Part shown: positions 13,901-15,431 of the stretch, piece by piece | Position numbering within the stretch: the stretch's first letter is position 1 | Layout of the letters: each line of letters begins with the position of its first letter | Source of the DNA: Baffinella frigidus | Lineage: Eukaryota; Cryptophyceae; Cryptomonadales; Baffinellaceae | Direction of reading: 5' to 3' | Length of the DNA: 15,431 nt | NCBI GenBank assembly: GCA_026770585.1 | Contig: MU647233.1 | Coordinates: forward strand, 40,456 to 55,886 | The notes under the pieces: generated by a model | The model's database searches: none | The model's input: the letters and a program-made list of their open reading frames with translations, nothing else | Told to the model about the DNA's origin: nothing | Position numbers and translations under genes: made by a program

Positions 13901-14065
13901 GAAGGTCGGAGGCGCGGGGTTCGGGATGGACGCGGAGGAGCGGCGCCAGGAGGAGAGGGACGATGCGCTGAACGCGAGTCCACGGGAGGACGCGGGGACG
14001 AGGGCCGCGGCCAGGGAGGGCGACGCGAGGACGAGGGAGGAGAGGAGGGTGGAGGCGCGGATCAT
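1..14065 (-). CDS. NIT2: Omega-amidase (NIT2-like, nitrilase superfamily), 12-exon gene, 3' end off the window
   Basis: Gene-level entry; exons are listed separately. The family hydrolyses alpha-ketoglutaramate and alpha-ketosuccinamate to the 2-oxoacid plus ammonia, clearing products of glutamine and asparagine transaminases in cytosol, mitochondria or plastids. Joining minus-strand exons 14065-13848, 13137-13089, 10047-9973, 9202-9126, 7877-7805, 7107-7003, 5791-5747, 3558-3501, 2390-2309, 1937-1881, 1785-1749 and 78-1 gives about 318 codons without a stop. Family motifs occur in order: [80 protein letters not shown]. The Glu-Lys-Cys triad is intact. Seen directly: motifs, phase, GT-AG sites. 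Inferred: that exons 1 and 2 belong to the same transcript. Introns total about 13 kb against about 0.95 kb of coding sequence. Cytosolic versus organellar location is inferred only from exon 1. Confidence 0.93.
86..500. repeat. Degenerate TTTTGGGG / TTTAGGG array in intron 11
   Basis: Many variants of GGGTTTTGGGGTT, GGGTTTGGGG and GGTTGTAGGGTTT, all G-rich on the plus strand. The array is interrupted at 205-285 by copies of the exon 12 edge. It provides CCCTAAA-like sequence just before the exon 12 acceptor in the transcript. Confidence 0.9.
205..285 (-). repeat. Decayed copies of exon 12 acceptor edge
   Basis: 242-281 repeats the exon 12 start (GTCTCATCGCGCGCG, GAGCAC, CGCACTCCGTA) and still has CAG before it on the minus strand (ACTG at 281-284). 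A shorter piece (CATAGCACTGG) lies at 219-229. They sit about 147 and 203 bp upstream of the real acceptor in the transcript. Confidence 0.75.
501..1008. other. Intron 11 stretch without a recognised gene
   Basis: I see no exon of either gene here. Short frames exist on both strands but none has a recognisable motif or codon bias. The only clear structure is the 26-bp perfect palindrome at 937-962. Confidence 0.6.
937..962. repeat. 26-bp perfect palindrome
   Basis: AGAAATAGTCGAA followed by its exact reverse complement, with no loop. No flanking duplication is evident. Confidence 0.9.
1009..1148. mobile_element. Foldback element, TACTACAC core, TTATCCGGGG outer arms (family G, copy 1)
   Basis: The outer arm TTATCCGGGGAAACCTATTT continues to a 27-bp perfect inverted repeat. 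The inner arm CCACGAAAATTACTACA (1045-1061) pairs with 1096-1112. The centre contains AGTAATATTAAAGCA, shared with other copies. ATAC at 1005-1008 and 1149-1152 looks like a 4-bp target-site duplication. No coding capacity, so MITE-like. Confidence 0.85.
1149..1490. other. Intron 11 stretch without a recognised gene
   Basis: Contains one exact TTGACTTTTG motif at 1441-1450 and nothing else I can assign. The plus and minus frames across 1262-1486 have no recognisable domain. Confidence 0.5.
1605..1710. mobile_element. Imperfect foldback element
   Basis: TTTTGTATTAGTCAACTCACC at the left pairs imperfectly (about 17 of 21) with GGGTGAATTGACTCTTACAAAA at the right. An inner hairpin GTACCC-ATTAC-GGGTAC lies at the middle. 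No coding potential. Confidence 0.6.
1749..1785 (-). CDS. NIT2: Exon 11 of omega-amidase
   Basis: A 37-bp micro-exon. It completes the split Trp (TG+G), then encodes [12 protein letters not shown], matching family ELLQRARAxDNQ. The acceptor is CTAAACCAG|G and the donor is AACCAG|GTTAAACCCC, phase 0. Both splice sites are built from telomere-like CCCTAAA/CCCCAAA sequence. Confidence 0.95.
1786..1880 (-). repeat. Intron 10, made almost entirely of TTTAGGG-type repeats
   Basis: The whole 95-bp intron between exons 10 and 11 is TTTAGGG/TTTGGGG heptamers, including a run of about six perfect TTTAGGG units (1818-1860). In the transcript it reads GTACAAACCCTAAAC...CCCTAAACCAG, so the repeat itself supplies the body, pyrimidine-rich 3' end and CTAAAC branch-like motifs. 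Confidence 0.92.
1881..1937 (-). CDS. NIT2: Exon 10 of omega-amidase
   Basis: Completes the split Gly (GG+G), then encodes [18 protein letters not shown] and two bases of Trp. YPGAFN and TGPAHW are hallmark NIT2-family strings just after the nucleophile elbow. The acceptor is CCCTAAAG|G, at the edge of a TTTAGGG-type array. The donor is CACTG|GTACAAACCC, phase 2. Only 95 bp separates it from exon 11. Confidence 0.96.
1938..2070. repeat. TTTAGGG/TTTGGGG array, intron 9
   Basis: Near-continuous heptamers immediately upstream (in the transcript) of the exon 10 acceptor, which is CCCTAAAG|G. G-rich on the plus strand. Confidence 0.92.
2072..2225. repeat. TTYCGGG heptamer array, intron 9
   Basis: About 20 units of GGGTTCC/GGGTTTC, a C-for-A variant of the telomere-like heptamer. 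It changes sharply into the hexamer array that follows. Confidence 0.92.
2226..2305. repeat. (GTGAGG)n hexamer array, intron 9
   Basis: About 13 near-perfect GTGAGG units beginning one base from the exon 9 donor. On the transcript strand the intron begins GTGCCTCACCCTCACCC. Confidence 0.95.
2309..2390 (-). CDS. NIT2: Exon 9 of omega-amidase (catalytic Cys)
   Basis: Encodes [20 protein letters not shown] then ALYRSL, with two leading and two trailing split bases. The Cys of GICYD (codon 2358-2356) is the nitrilase nucleophile. The acceptor is CCCGGCAG|A and the donor is CTCGG|GTGCCTCACCC, phase 2, running directly into a (TCACCC)n tract. The acceptor is preceded by a long AT-rich repeat (2405-2527). 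An open minus-strand frame here, with a Ser/Pro repeat tail, is a shifted shadow; the nitrilase motif fixes the true frame. Confidence 0.96.
2405..2530. repeat. AT-rich ~42-bp tandem repeat next to the exon 9 acceptor
   Basis: Two and a half units of ATTAATTAA-AGGGG-(A/C/T)TAATATTATT..., each carrying a GGGG mark in otherwise pure A/T, followed by (TTAA)n. It lies directly upstream of the exon 9 acceptor in the transcript. Confidence 0.9.
2672..2822. repeat. (GATGAG)/(GAAGAG) microsatellite
   Basis: Purine-only hexamer/trimer repeat in intron 8. Frames through it give Asp/Glu, Arg/Met or Ser runs and are low-complexity, not genes. Confidence 0.92.
2868..2981. mobile_element. Foldback family J, copy 1 (CCTACGGTAGG)
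   Basis: Several self-complementary CCTACGGTAGGCCGTAGG blocks, then a tail TACGGCCTACCGTAGG...CAGTCCGTTATCCTATGA shared, with about 85 percent identity, with the copy at 3889-4025. Confidence 0.75.
3019..3082. repeat. Two-copy 32-bp direct repeat
   Basis: CACTGAGGGCTCATAACCTC...GCATAGG is followed at once by a slightly changed copy. Confidence 0.85.
3123..3500 (-). repeat. Two extra ~185-bp units, each a copy of exon 8 end + donor + GA-rich intron start
   Basis: The block GATGATGGTCGGGGC occurs at 3145, 3328 and, in exon 8, 3517 (spacing 183 and 189). Each unit reads on the minus strand GCCCCGACCATCATCG, then a donor-like GT (GAGCACG|GTCCCG near 3310; CAGAG|GTCCCG near 3132), then (GA)n with GCGCGC. 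Low-complexity frames over this region are shadows. Confidence 0.9.
3501..3558 (-). CDS. NIT2: Exon 8 of omega-amidase
   Basis: Encodes [19 protein letters not shown] plus one base. It continues ...[15 protein letters not shown] as in homologues (ESKTLTPG...PTxxxT) and leads to the strand before the nucleophile. The acceptor is CCGGCAG|GAGTCG. The donor is CACG|GTGCCG, phase 1, complementing the two leading bases of exon 9 (G+AC = Asp). The last half of this exon plus its donor and a GA-rich intron start is repeated twice more downstream (units at 3123-3490). Confidence 0.93.
3580..3805. repeat. TTTAGGG/TTTGGGG array, intron 7
   Basis: Degenerate heptamers, G-rich on the plus strand, split at 3665-3702 by a second copy of the exon 8 acceptor edge (CTCCGACTC|CTGCGGGTTACCGTTC; boundary 3674/3675, AG retained on the minus strand). 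Confidence 0.9.
3889..4025. mobile_element. Foldback family J, copy 2
   Basis: Arms GTTAGGCCTACGG and CCGTAGGCCTAA pair. The tail ...GTACCCCAGTTTTAGTCCGTTAGCCTATGA matches copy 1. Confidence 0.75.
4117..4180. mobile_element. TACTACAC-core foldback (family G, copy 2), without outer arms
   Basis: CTACTACAC pairs with GTGTAGTAAT. The centre AGTAATATTAAAG matches copies at 1080 and 11980. No outer inverted repeat could be found around it. Confidence 0.75.
4324..4357. repeat. 34-bp near-perfect palindrome
   Basis: AAAAGCTGAGACCGGA pairs exactly with TCCGGTCTCAGCTTTT, with a 2-base centre. Confidence 0.9.
4391..4474. repeat. Dispersed repeat family K, copy 1
   Basis: AGACTTTTGTATCACTCAAC...GGACCTGCATCGAGAG...AAGAAGAAAAAGAG is about 80 percent identical to 11224-11313 in the same orientation. 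Function unknown. Confidence 0.75.
4538..4682. mobile_element. Foldback family C, copy 1
   Basis: Arms TCTGCCCCAGTTCAATTTGG... and ...CCAAATCCAAGTGGGACAGA enclose an inner inverted repeat GAAATTTCAC(G/A)GGTAAATTT, with C/G runs around it. Same length and layout as 6432-6578. Confidence 0.85.
4791..4825. repeat. Hairpin GGCAGAATGG...CCATTCTGCC
   Basis: A 10-bp perfect stem around GCGGATGACCGT, flanked by GTCAACTTTTGG on the left and TTGACTTTTG on the right. Possibly the remnant of a family B-like element. Confidence 0.7.
5033..5161. mobile_element. Foldback element, CGGAACAYAACTGAATCAG arms
   Basis: 19-bp terminal inverted repeats with one mismatch, 129 bp end to end, no coding potential. 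A single copy in this window. Confidence 0.8.
5349..5481. mobile_element. Foldback element, TACTACAC core, GAGTATTTG outer arms (family G, copy 3)
   Basis: Outer arms CGAGTATTTGCGTCAAATAC and GTATTTGAGTCAAATACTCG pair with one mismatch. The inner arms CGAAAATTACTACAC (5399-5413) and GTGTAGTAATTTTCG (5437-5451) are perfect. The inner part is near the middle of the outer part. Confidence 0.85.
5747..5791 (-). CDS. NIT2: Exon 7 of omega-amidase
   Basis: A 45-bp micro-exon of exactly 15 codons, [15 protein letters not shown], a near-invariant segment of NIT2-type amidases following the catalytic Lys. The acceptor is AAATCAG|GTCCAT and the donor is TTCAAG|GTAATC, phase 0 on both sides. Partial look-alikes of the donor edge (ATCRCYKTCAAG|GT) lie at 5301-5314 and 5008-5021 in the next intron. 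Confidence 0.96.
6184..6305. mobile_element. Foldback family A, copy 1 (CTAGCTCTGCCTGAGTTTTA)
   Basis: About 35-bp terminal inverted repeats: CTAGCGCTGCCCGAGTTTTA onward, and the reverse ending AGGCAGAGCTAG. The 50-bp interior AAGTATTTAAGAGCAGAAAT... is shared with the other copies. Total 122 bp. Confidence 0.9.
6432..6578. mobile_element. Foldback family C, copy 2
   Basis: TCTGTCCCAGTTCAAGTTCG ... GGGACAGA arms, inner GAAATTTCACAGGTGAA / TTTACCTGTGAAATTTC, and poly-C/poly-G blocks. Close relative of 4538-4682. Confidence 0.85.
6634..6770. mobile_element. Foldback family F, copy 1 (CCACCAGCCCT...AGGGCTGGTGG)
   Basis: 137 bp with arms CCACCAGCCCTCCGAGGAGG and the reverse, containing CCAAATCGAGG/CCTCGATTTGG and an inner CGGCACCTTCGAAAACGAAT. 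The copy at 8402-8539 lies in the opposite direction. Confidence 0.88.
6826..6860. mobile_element. Left arm of a split family A element
   Basis: CTAGCCCCGCCTGGGTTTTATTCTGGCCCGTCCTT is a full family A terminal arm whose normal interior is absent. It abuts family B copy 1 at 6861. The matching right arm is 870 bp away at 7730-7764, on the far side of exon 6. Confidence 0.8.
6861..6984. mobile_element. Foldback family B, copy 1 (ACYACGCCAGAGT)
   Basis: Terminal repeats ACTACGCCAGAGT / ACTCTGGCGTGGT (12 of 13). The interior has two TTGACTTTTG motifs around ACCACTGCCTTGA, and CCGTATC/GATACGG near the left. It ends 18 bp before the exon 6 donor side. Confidence 0.88.
7003..7107 (-). CDS. NIT2: Exon 6 of omega-amidase (catalytic Lys)
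   Basis: Thirty-five codons, phase 0 at both ends, from [20 protein letters not shown] to MIARHRK. The terminal Lys of HRK (codon 7005-7003), the last codon before the donor AAG|GTGCGA, is the triad lysine. The acceptor is CTTTCGCAG|G. The acceptor and first 15 or so exon bases are tandemly amplified just upstream in the intron (7108-7357). The exon sits between two arms of foldback family A (6826-6860 and 7730-7764). Confidence 0.97.
7108..7357 (-). repeat. ~32-bp tandem array of exon 6 acceptor edge (7 extra acceptors)
   Basis: Exon-edge boundaries recur at 7139, 7170, 7201, 7233, 7266, 7297 and 7345 after the real one at 7107 (spacing 31-33, last 48). Each reads on the minus strand CACTT(TC/CC)(G/T)CAG|GTTTTCATCAT...GGGG. 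Most keep AG. The minus-strand ORF through it is not a protein domain but repeated VFIIGGS-like starts. Confidence 0.92.
7505..7522. repeat. 18-bp perfect palindrome CCCCCGGATATCCGGGGG
   Basis: Self-complementary, at the end of a C-run in intron 5. Confidence 0.85.
7527..7623. repeat. 97-bp direct repeat H, copy 1
   Basis: About 80 percent identical to 8846-8941 (CAATGGATAA, GATGGACTGTATCC, GAAGCCCC, GGTGGCTGCTAAGTGG). Same orientation, on either side of exon 5. Confidence 0.88.
7704..7720 (-). repeat. Copy of exon 5 donor edge
   Basis: GCGGTGTACCGCGTTA is identical over 16 bp to the real exon 5 donor edge at 7797-7812 and keeps GT (boundary 7713/7714), 91 bp downstream in the transcript. 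Confidence 0.75.
7730..7764. mobile_element. Right arm of a split family A element
   Basis: AAGGACGAGCCAGAACAAAA...CAGCGCTAG is the complementary family A arm to 6826-6860. Together they bracket exon 6 and its acceptor array. Confidence 0.8.
7805..7877 (-). CDS. NIT2: Exon 5 of omega-amidase
   Basis: Starts with the one base that completes the split Glu, then encodes [20 protein letters not shown] and RDNA. It corresponds to the helix before the IIGGS strand (family form: xxMLSExAKE). The acceptor is CGGCAG|GTACGC and the donor is AACGCG|GTACACC, phase 0. The first bases of the preceding intron and of this exon are the same six (GTACGC). The donor edge recurs at 7704-7720. Confidence 0.94.
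7888..8310. repeat. (CT)n/(CTGT)n microsatellites with recurring CAGGACCCGC block
   Basis: CAGGACCCGC recurs at 7900, 7991 and 8092, with weaker forms near 8166 and 8191, each separated by CTCT/CTGT tracts. This is a ~95-bp higher-order tandem repeat just before the exon 5 acceptor. Ser/Leu/Cys-rich frames here are shadows. Confidence 0.9.
8402..8539. mobile_element. Foldback family F, copy 2 (inverted relative to copy 1)
   Basis: 138 bp, CCACCAACCCTTTGAGGCGG ... GGGTTGGTGG. Its reverse complement aligns along the full length of 6634-6770, including CATGCGCCAATTCCTCG and CGGCACCTTCGAAAACGAAT. Confidence 0.88.
8559..8648. mobile_element. Family A copy 3, right arm missing
   Basis: Left arm CTAGCTCTGCCTGAGTTTTA and the full interior to GAATAGAAAGCCTT are present. 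The right arm is absent, and family B copy 3 begins 14 bp later. Confidence 0.82.
8662..8797. mobile_element. Foldback family B, copy 3 (inverted)
   Basis: CCACGCCAGACTGTTGG ... CCAGCAGTCTGG ends. GATCGCCAAAAGTCAATTCC near the left is the reverse complement of the right side of copies 1 and 2. Confidence 0.78.
8846..8941. repeat. Direct repeat H, copy 2
   Basis: Matches 7527-7623. It runs directly into the decayed exon 4 copy at 8951. Confidence 0.88.
8944..8985 (-). pseudogene. Decayed partial copy of exon 4 with its donor
   Basis: CGCGTAC|TCGGGGAAGTATTT, then GGTGCC, then GTTGAAGCA repeats the exon 4 donor half. Relative to exon 4 it lacks 5 bp (around the SPYG codons), which shifts the frame. 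The GT at 8949-8950 is retained. It lies 175 bp downstream of the real donor in the transcript. Confidence 0.88.
9126..9202 (-). CDS. NIT2: Exon 4 of omega-amidase (catalytic Glu)
   Basis: Encodes [20 protein letters not shown] followed by TKYFP and two bases of a Glu codon. The Glu in LPE (codon 9166-9164) is the general base of the nitrilase triad. The acceptor is CACGCAG|G, preceded in the transcript by a long CT tract (the (GA)n at 9210-9288 read in reverse). The donor is CCCCGA|GTACGC, phase 2. A damaged copy of the donor half lies at 8951-8985. Confidence 0.97.
9210..9370. repeat. (GA)n / (GT)n microsatellite before the exon 4 acceptor
   Basis: GAGAGA and GTGTGT runs. In the transcript this is a CT-rich tract leading to CTCACGCAG|G, likely the polypyrimidine tract of exon 4. 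Confidence 0.92.
9371..9705. repeat. Degenerate TTTAGGG/TTCAGGG/TTTCGGG array, intron 3
   Basis: Heptamer variants with G-rich strand on plus, grading from TTTAGGG to TTTCGGG toward the exon 3 donor copies. Confidence 0.88.
9706..9935 (-). repeat. Three extra copies of exon 3 donor edge in ~82-bp tandem units
   Basis: Exon-like edges end at 9712, 9809 and 9891 (real one 9973; spacing 97, 82, 82). On the minus strand they encode [24 protein letters not shown] and [12 protein letters not shown] against the real [12 protein letters not shown]. Divergence grows with distance. The units at 9809 and 9712 keep GTAACGC after the exon-like edge; the nearest (9891) lost one G of GGT. Filler is telomere-like TTTTTGGGGTTAAGGTT or TTCGGG. 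Confidence 0.93.
9973..10047 (-). CDS. NIT2: Exon 3 of omega-amidase
   Basis: Twenty-five codons, phase 0 at both ends, beginning [16 protein letters not shown] and ending RIKIAE. This is the first beta strand and helix of the nitrilase fold (usual family form: xxLCQLxVxxDKxxNIxxA). The acceptor is GGCTGCAG|G and the donor is GCTGAG|GTTAACC, the latter made of telomere-like sequence. Both edges are copied into the flanking introns: three further donor-side copies at 9706-9935 and acceptor-side copies near 10301 and 10466. Confidence 0.95.
10052..10140. repeat. ~18-bp tandem repeat GTCAACCGTCACTCGTAA
   Basis: Five units directly upstream (transcript) of the exon 3 acceptor. The same unit is repeated beside the acceptor copy at 10306-10385. 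Confidence 0.9.
10180..10240. repeat. ATTACT hexamer tract
   Basis: TATCATTACTATTATTACTC-type repeats between the two exon 3 acceptor copies. Confidence 0.85.
10268..10392 (-). repeat. Second copy of exon 3 acceptor edge with its 18-bp array
   Basis: ACCGCCCCGCACGCCAGCTG, then a variant base, GACACGCCAC|CTGCAG copies exon 3's first 31 bp and its CTGCAG|G acceptor (boundary 10301/10302). The GTCAACCGTCACT units follow. A third shorter piece, CCAGCTACAGGCACGCCAC|CTAC, is at 10448-10470 with an in-frame stop. Confidence 0.88.
10490..10725. repeat. ATTACT / ATT microsatellite
   Basis: Long run of TTACTA, TTATTA and variants in intron 2. No coding signal. Confidence 0.9.
10828..11085. repeat. 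(GA)n alternating with (GT)n blocks
   Basis: GAGAGA tracts of about 20 bp separated six times by GTGTGTGTG blocks, a ~45-bp higher-order repeat. Glu/Arg/Val or Ser/Leu/His frames across it are shadows. Confidence 0.92.
11224..11313. repeat. Dispersed repeat family K, copy 2
   Basis: Same orientation as 4391-4474, ending in (AAG)n. Confidence 0.75.
11314..11520. other. Intron 2 stretch with nothing recognised
   Basis: A short C-run at 11321-11329 and an AT-rich patch near 11400-11420 are the only structure seen. Confidence 0.5.
11525..11590. repeat. Dispersed repeat family D, copy 1
   Basis: CAGTCTATTTGGGCTC ... GGTGAGCCCG ... CACTCCAAAGTTGAC is about 80 percent identical to 12788-12850. 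It includes a GGGCTC/GAGCCC hairpin. Confidence 0.75.
11908..12056. mobile_element. Foldback element, TACTACAC core, AATTTCACACGAAAACGG outer arms (family G, copy 4)
   Basis: The 26-bp outer arms match at about 23 positions. The inner core GAAATTTACTACAC...GTGTAGTAATTTTC (11951-12011) has the same centre, TTGTAATATTAAAGCA, as copies 1 and 2. Inner and outer midpoints coincide within about 1 bp. Confidence 0.87.
12057..12490. other. Intron 2 stretch with short local repeats only
   Basis: Three imperfect ~19-bp units with TTCTTAAGT at 12155-12210 and a two-copy GGGTCGCCCTTTGAGCC repeat at 12363-12402. No gene seen. Confidence 0.55.
12492..12617. mobile_element. Foldback family B, copy 2
   Basis: CCACGCCAGATT ... 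AATCTGGCGTGG terminal repeats, interior AAACACCACAGGTGGTGTTT and two TTGACTTTTG motifs as in copy 1. 126 bp, same orientation as 6861-6984. Confidence 0.9.
12652..12772. mobile_element. Foldback family A, copy 4 (inverted interior)
   Basis: Complete 121-bp copy. The interior reads as the reverse complement of copy 1 (AAAGGCTTTCTATTC...AAGTATG). Lies 35 bp from family B copy 2. Confidence 0.9.
12788..12850. repeat. Dispersed repeat family D, copy 2
   Basis: CAGTCTATTTTGGGCTC...GGTGAGCCCGGGGCTATTTC; partner of 11525-11590. Directly follows family A copy 4. Confidence 0.75.
12931..12950. mobile_element. Half-site of the TACTACAC core (family G remnant)
   Basis: ATGTGTAGTAATTTTCATAC matches the right inner arm of the other copies. 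No left arm is detectable. Confidence 0.6.
12961..13012. repeat. 52-bp near-perfect palindrome
   Basis: GCATTTGGTCACGTAGCTCA pairs with TGAGCTACGTGACCAAGAATGC about a TTA|TAA centre with almost no loop. It lies 77 bp past the exon 2 donor in the transcript. Confidence 0.9.
13089..13137 (-). CDS. NIT2: Exon 2 of omega-amidase (segment before the first beta strand)
   Basis: Encodes [16 protein letters not shown]. The donor is CTCAAG|GTCTCT at 13088, phase 0, and reads straight into exon 3 (TTLK-VACLQLA), where homologues have a short basic lead followed by the first beta strand. The acceptor is probably AACAG at 13138-13140, leaving one base that completes the last codon of exon 1. An internal ATG at 13107-13109 (MSKTTLK) would give a protein without a presequence, so this exon could instead begin a cytosolic form. 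The upstream intron carries a TTTAGGG-type tract (13148-13200), C-rich in the transcript. Confidence 0.68.
13148..13200. repeat. Short TTTAGGG-type tract, intron 1
   Basis: TGTAGGGTTCGGGGTTTAGGG...GGGTTTAGGGTTTGGGG just upstream (transcript) of the exon 2 acceptor, G-rich on the plus strand like all the others. Confidence 0.85.
13485..13606. mobile_element. Foldback family A, copy 5
   Basis: CTAGCTCTGCCTGGGG ... CTCAGGCAGAGCCTAG arms, 122 bp. GAGGT directly flanks both ends (13480-13484, 13607-13611), a possible 5-bp target-site duplication. In intron 1. Confidence 0.88.
13848..14065 (-). CDS. NIT2: Exon 1 candidate: N-terminal organelle-targeting presequence
   Basis: The ATG at 14065 opens 72 codons with nearly all third positions G or C. 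The first 57 residues contain four Arg, many Ser/Ala/Leu and no acidic residue, beginning [14 protein letters not shown]. This is typical of a mitochondrial (less likely plastid) presequence. RGLAFS at about residues 28-33 fits the Rx(F/L/I)xx(S/T/G) octapeptide-cleavage pattern. The only phase-2 GT in reach, after CAGCCCCG at 13848, matches the phase-1 remainder of exon 2 and gives ...[13 protein letters not shown]. That junction is inferred, not seen in RNA. The opposite strand is also open here (13926-14189, an E/R-rich stretch) and shares the same third codon positions, so the strand rests on the presequence character and on the downstream gene. Confidence 0.5.
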
Positions 14066-14635
14066 GCAACCCGGATCGCCGAACACACCAGGGTCGATCC
14101 GTATACGACCCACAGTCGTATATGGGACGTCATATATGTCTTATATATGGTCCATTCTTTCTCAAAAGTTGACACTTTTCCACTTTTGATTCTCAAATAA
14201 CGGTTGAGGAAGGTCGTGGGCAGACGGAGACGACCGGAGCCCCAGGTCGCCTTCAGTGTAGTTTTGTCTTGCGCACGGCACGACGGGCCTCACATGAGCT
14301 GGGTGTCGGTGCTGCGAGTGAAGGAAAGGATAGATCCTGGGCCCAGGCCAAGTATTGAGAAGCGAGCAGTCCTCGAGTCAGTCGTGTGAGAGCTGCTCGA
14401 GCTGAGAGAACGTGCTGCACAGAGGAAGCGGTGTGGGGGCGCAGTGAGCTAGAGGGAGCATGTATTGCGAGGCTGGAGCGCAGAGACCATCCCTACCCCA
14501 GCATCCAGCCCAGCCGGCCCCATCTCAGAGACAGCCAATCTGCCCCTGCCTGCCTGCAGCGAATCTGAAAAGTTGATGATTTCCCGATCGCAGTTCTCGG
14601 GTGGCCACTCAAGAGGCGGAAGTTGCCCTTGCGCG
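14066..14635. promoter_or_regulatory. Shared head-to-head intergenic region between omega-amidase exon 1 and RSP3
   Basis: Divergent starts 570 bp apart make this the likely bidirectional promoter and 5' UTR region. It has a short AT-rich island at 14101-14200, with ATACGAC...GTCGTAT as a small inverted repeat (14103-14119) and TATATATGG near 14143, inside otherwise GC-rich DNA. No convincing core promoter element can be assigned by eye. An RSP3 5'-UTR intron is possible but unproven. Confidence 0.4.
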
Positions 14636-15175
14636 ATGGGTGACGGCATGGAGGGCGTTGGCGGGGATGGCTACAGCTTCGCGTCGGAGCCGCGCGCGGT
14701 GTCGTCCCGCAAGAAGGCACGAGACCTGCAGTCCCCGGGGGGCCCGAGCCCAGGGCAAGGCGGAGAGGAGCGGCTGGCGATCAACATCATGTGGGACCGG
14801 CGGGTGGTGCGCGGCAGCACGCGCCCGGGGACGCAGGGGAGCCAGCAGCCCGAGCCCATGCAGAGCCCGGCGCCGTCGGGGCGGAACAGCTCGGCGATGC
14901 AGCGCGGGCCGCAGCTGTCCAGGAGCAGGGACCGGAGTCGGCGGAGTCAGCGGGGGGCGCCCGGGCGGCACGAGGCGCCGGTGTGGGTCCCCGCTGAGCC
15001 GCTCCCCGAGAGCATGTACGAGGAGATTCTGGACCGGCCCATCGACATTTACGAGGCGAGCACGGACAAGGGCAATTCGGACCGCCCGCCCTCGCCCATC
15101 TTCATCCCGCAGGCGCAGGGGGTCGACGCCGGGACACAGGTCGAGGACGACGATCTCTTCGATTTCGACACGGAG
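14636..15175 (+). CDS. RSP3: Radial spoke protein 3 (RSP3), first coding exon
   Basis: RSP3 anchors the radial spoke to the axoneme of motile cilia and carries helices that dock other spoke proteins. This 180-codon exon shows the N-terminal YSFASEPRAV segment (about residues 13-22), NIMWDRRVVRGSTRPG (50-65), a low-complexity Arg/Ser/Gly linker (66-115), then ILDRPIDIYE (131-140), DRPPSPIFIPQ (149-159), GVDAGTQVEDDDLFDFD (162-178). These are in the order seen in the family. After FDFDTE the homology stops at GAG|GTCCTT (15175/15176), phase 0, a reasonable donor. The docking helices and coiled coil must be in later exons outside the window. The start was chosen for its purine at -3 and G at +4. 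The in-frame ATG at 14576 would add 20 residues and the one at 14648 would remove 4. GC-rich throughout. Confidence 0.93.
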
Positions 15176-15431
15176 GTCCTTTACACCCTATCCCTTAAGT
15201 GGCCAGTAGGCTCATACGCCCTACCGTAGGGCCCCAGGACCTACCGAGGACCTCTTGGCCGTCAAATTTGACTGCCTGGGCACTTCAGGGATACACCTAC
15301 TCCCTACACCTCACACCCTGTCGCACCCCAGCCTGGGGGGGGCCCAGGCCCCCCCGAAGCTGCCGCCCCCCCGGGGGGGGGTACCACCCCCCCGGCTACC
15401 AAGGCATTGAGGGGGGGGCTCCCTCCCCCCC
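15176..15431 (+). other. Start of RSP3 intron 1, to the window edge
   Basis: Begins GTCCTTTAC after the last RSP3-like codon. The first 90 bases resemble foldback family J (CTACCGTAGG and GGACCT motifs). The last 130 bases are runs of C and G (15331-15431) with self-complementary blocks such as GGCCC/GGGCC. No sequence like the expected continuation (EPILEVLVGK) was found in any plus frame. Confidence 0.6.

Noticed and set aside
13926-14189. Plus-strand 88-codon Glu/Arg-rich gene
   Set aside because: No recognisable domain. It shares third positions with the better supported minus-strand presequence, and ends in AT-rich intergenic DNA.
14465-14635. RSP3 N-terminal extension from an upstream TTG or the ATG at 14576
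   Set aside because: TTG is not a usual eukaryotic start. The ATG at 14576 has a weak context and adds sequence unlike the family; 14636 fits the family start better.

Overview
This window is eukaryotic nuclear DNA, most likely from a flagellated alga or another protist with motile cilia. The evidence is spliced genes with GT-AG introns, interspersed TTTAGGG (plant/algal-type) telomere-like repeats, very GC-rich coding third positions, and a radial spoke gene. I cannot fix the lineage from sequence alone; a prasinophyte-type green alga or a dinoflagellate would both fit.

Almost the whole window (about 1-14065, minus strand) is one gene broken into at least 12 very small exons (37-105 bp, apart from the first). 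It encodes an omega-amidase of the nitrilase superfamily (NIT2-like). Long-ORF scanning misses it because no exon is longer than about 35 codons after the first. I joined the exons by hand. Exons 3 to 12 follow the family alignment without a gap, every junction is in phase, and every intron is GT-AG. The three catalytic residues fall in exons 4 (Glu), 6 (Lys) and 9 (Cys). The first exon looks like a mitochondrial presequence. The last visible exon runs off the left edge, so the C-terminus is missing.

At the right edge, on the plus strand from 14636, lies the first coding exon of radial spoke protein 3 (RSP3), head to head with the omega-amidase gene across about 570 bp. Its next exons are outside the window.

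The introns are the surprising part. They are packed with degenerate TTTAGGG/TTTGGGG/TTCCGGG arrays, all G-rich on the plus strand and so C-rich in the omega-amidase transcript. They also hold (CT)n, (GA)n and ATTACT microsatellites and at least six families of 100-150 bp foldback (MITE-like) palindromes. Most notably, many introns carry extra, decaying copies of the neighbouring exon's edge together with its splice site: 3 extra donors for exon 3, 7 extra acceptors for exon 6, 2 extra donors for exon 8, and single or double copies for exons 3, 4, 5, 7, 8 and 12. Another unusual pattern is a conserved TACTACAC palindrome core sitting at or near the centre of three unrelated outer inverted repeats.
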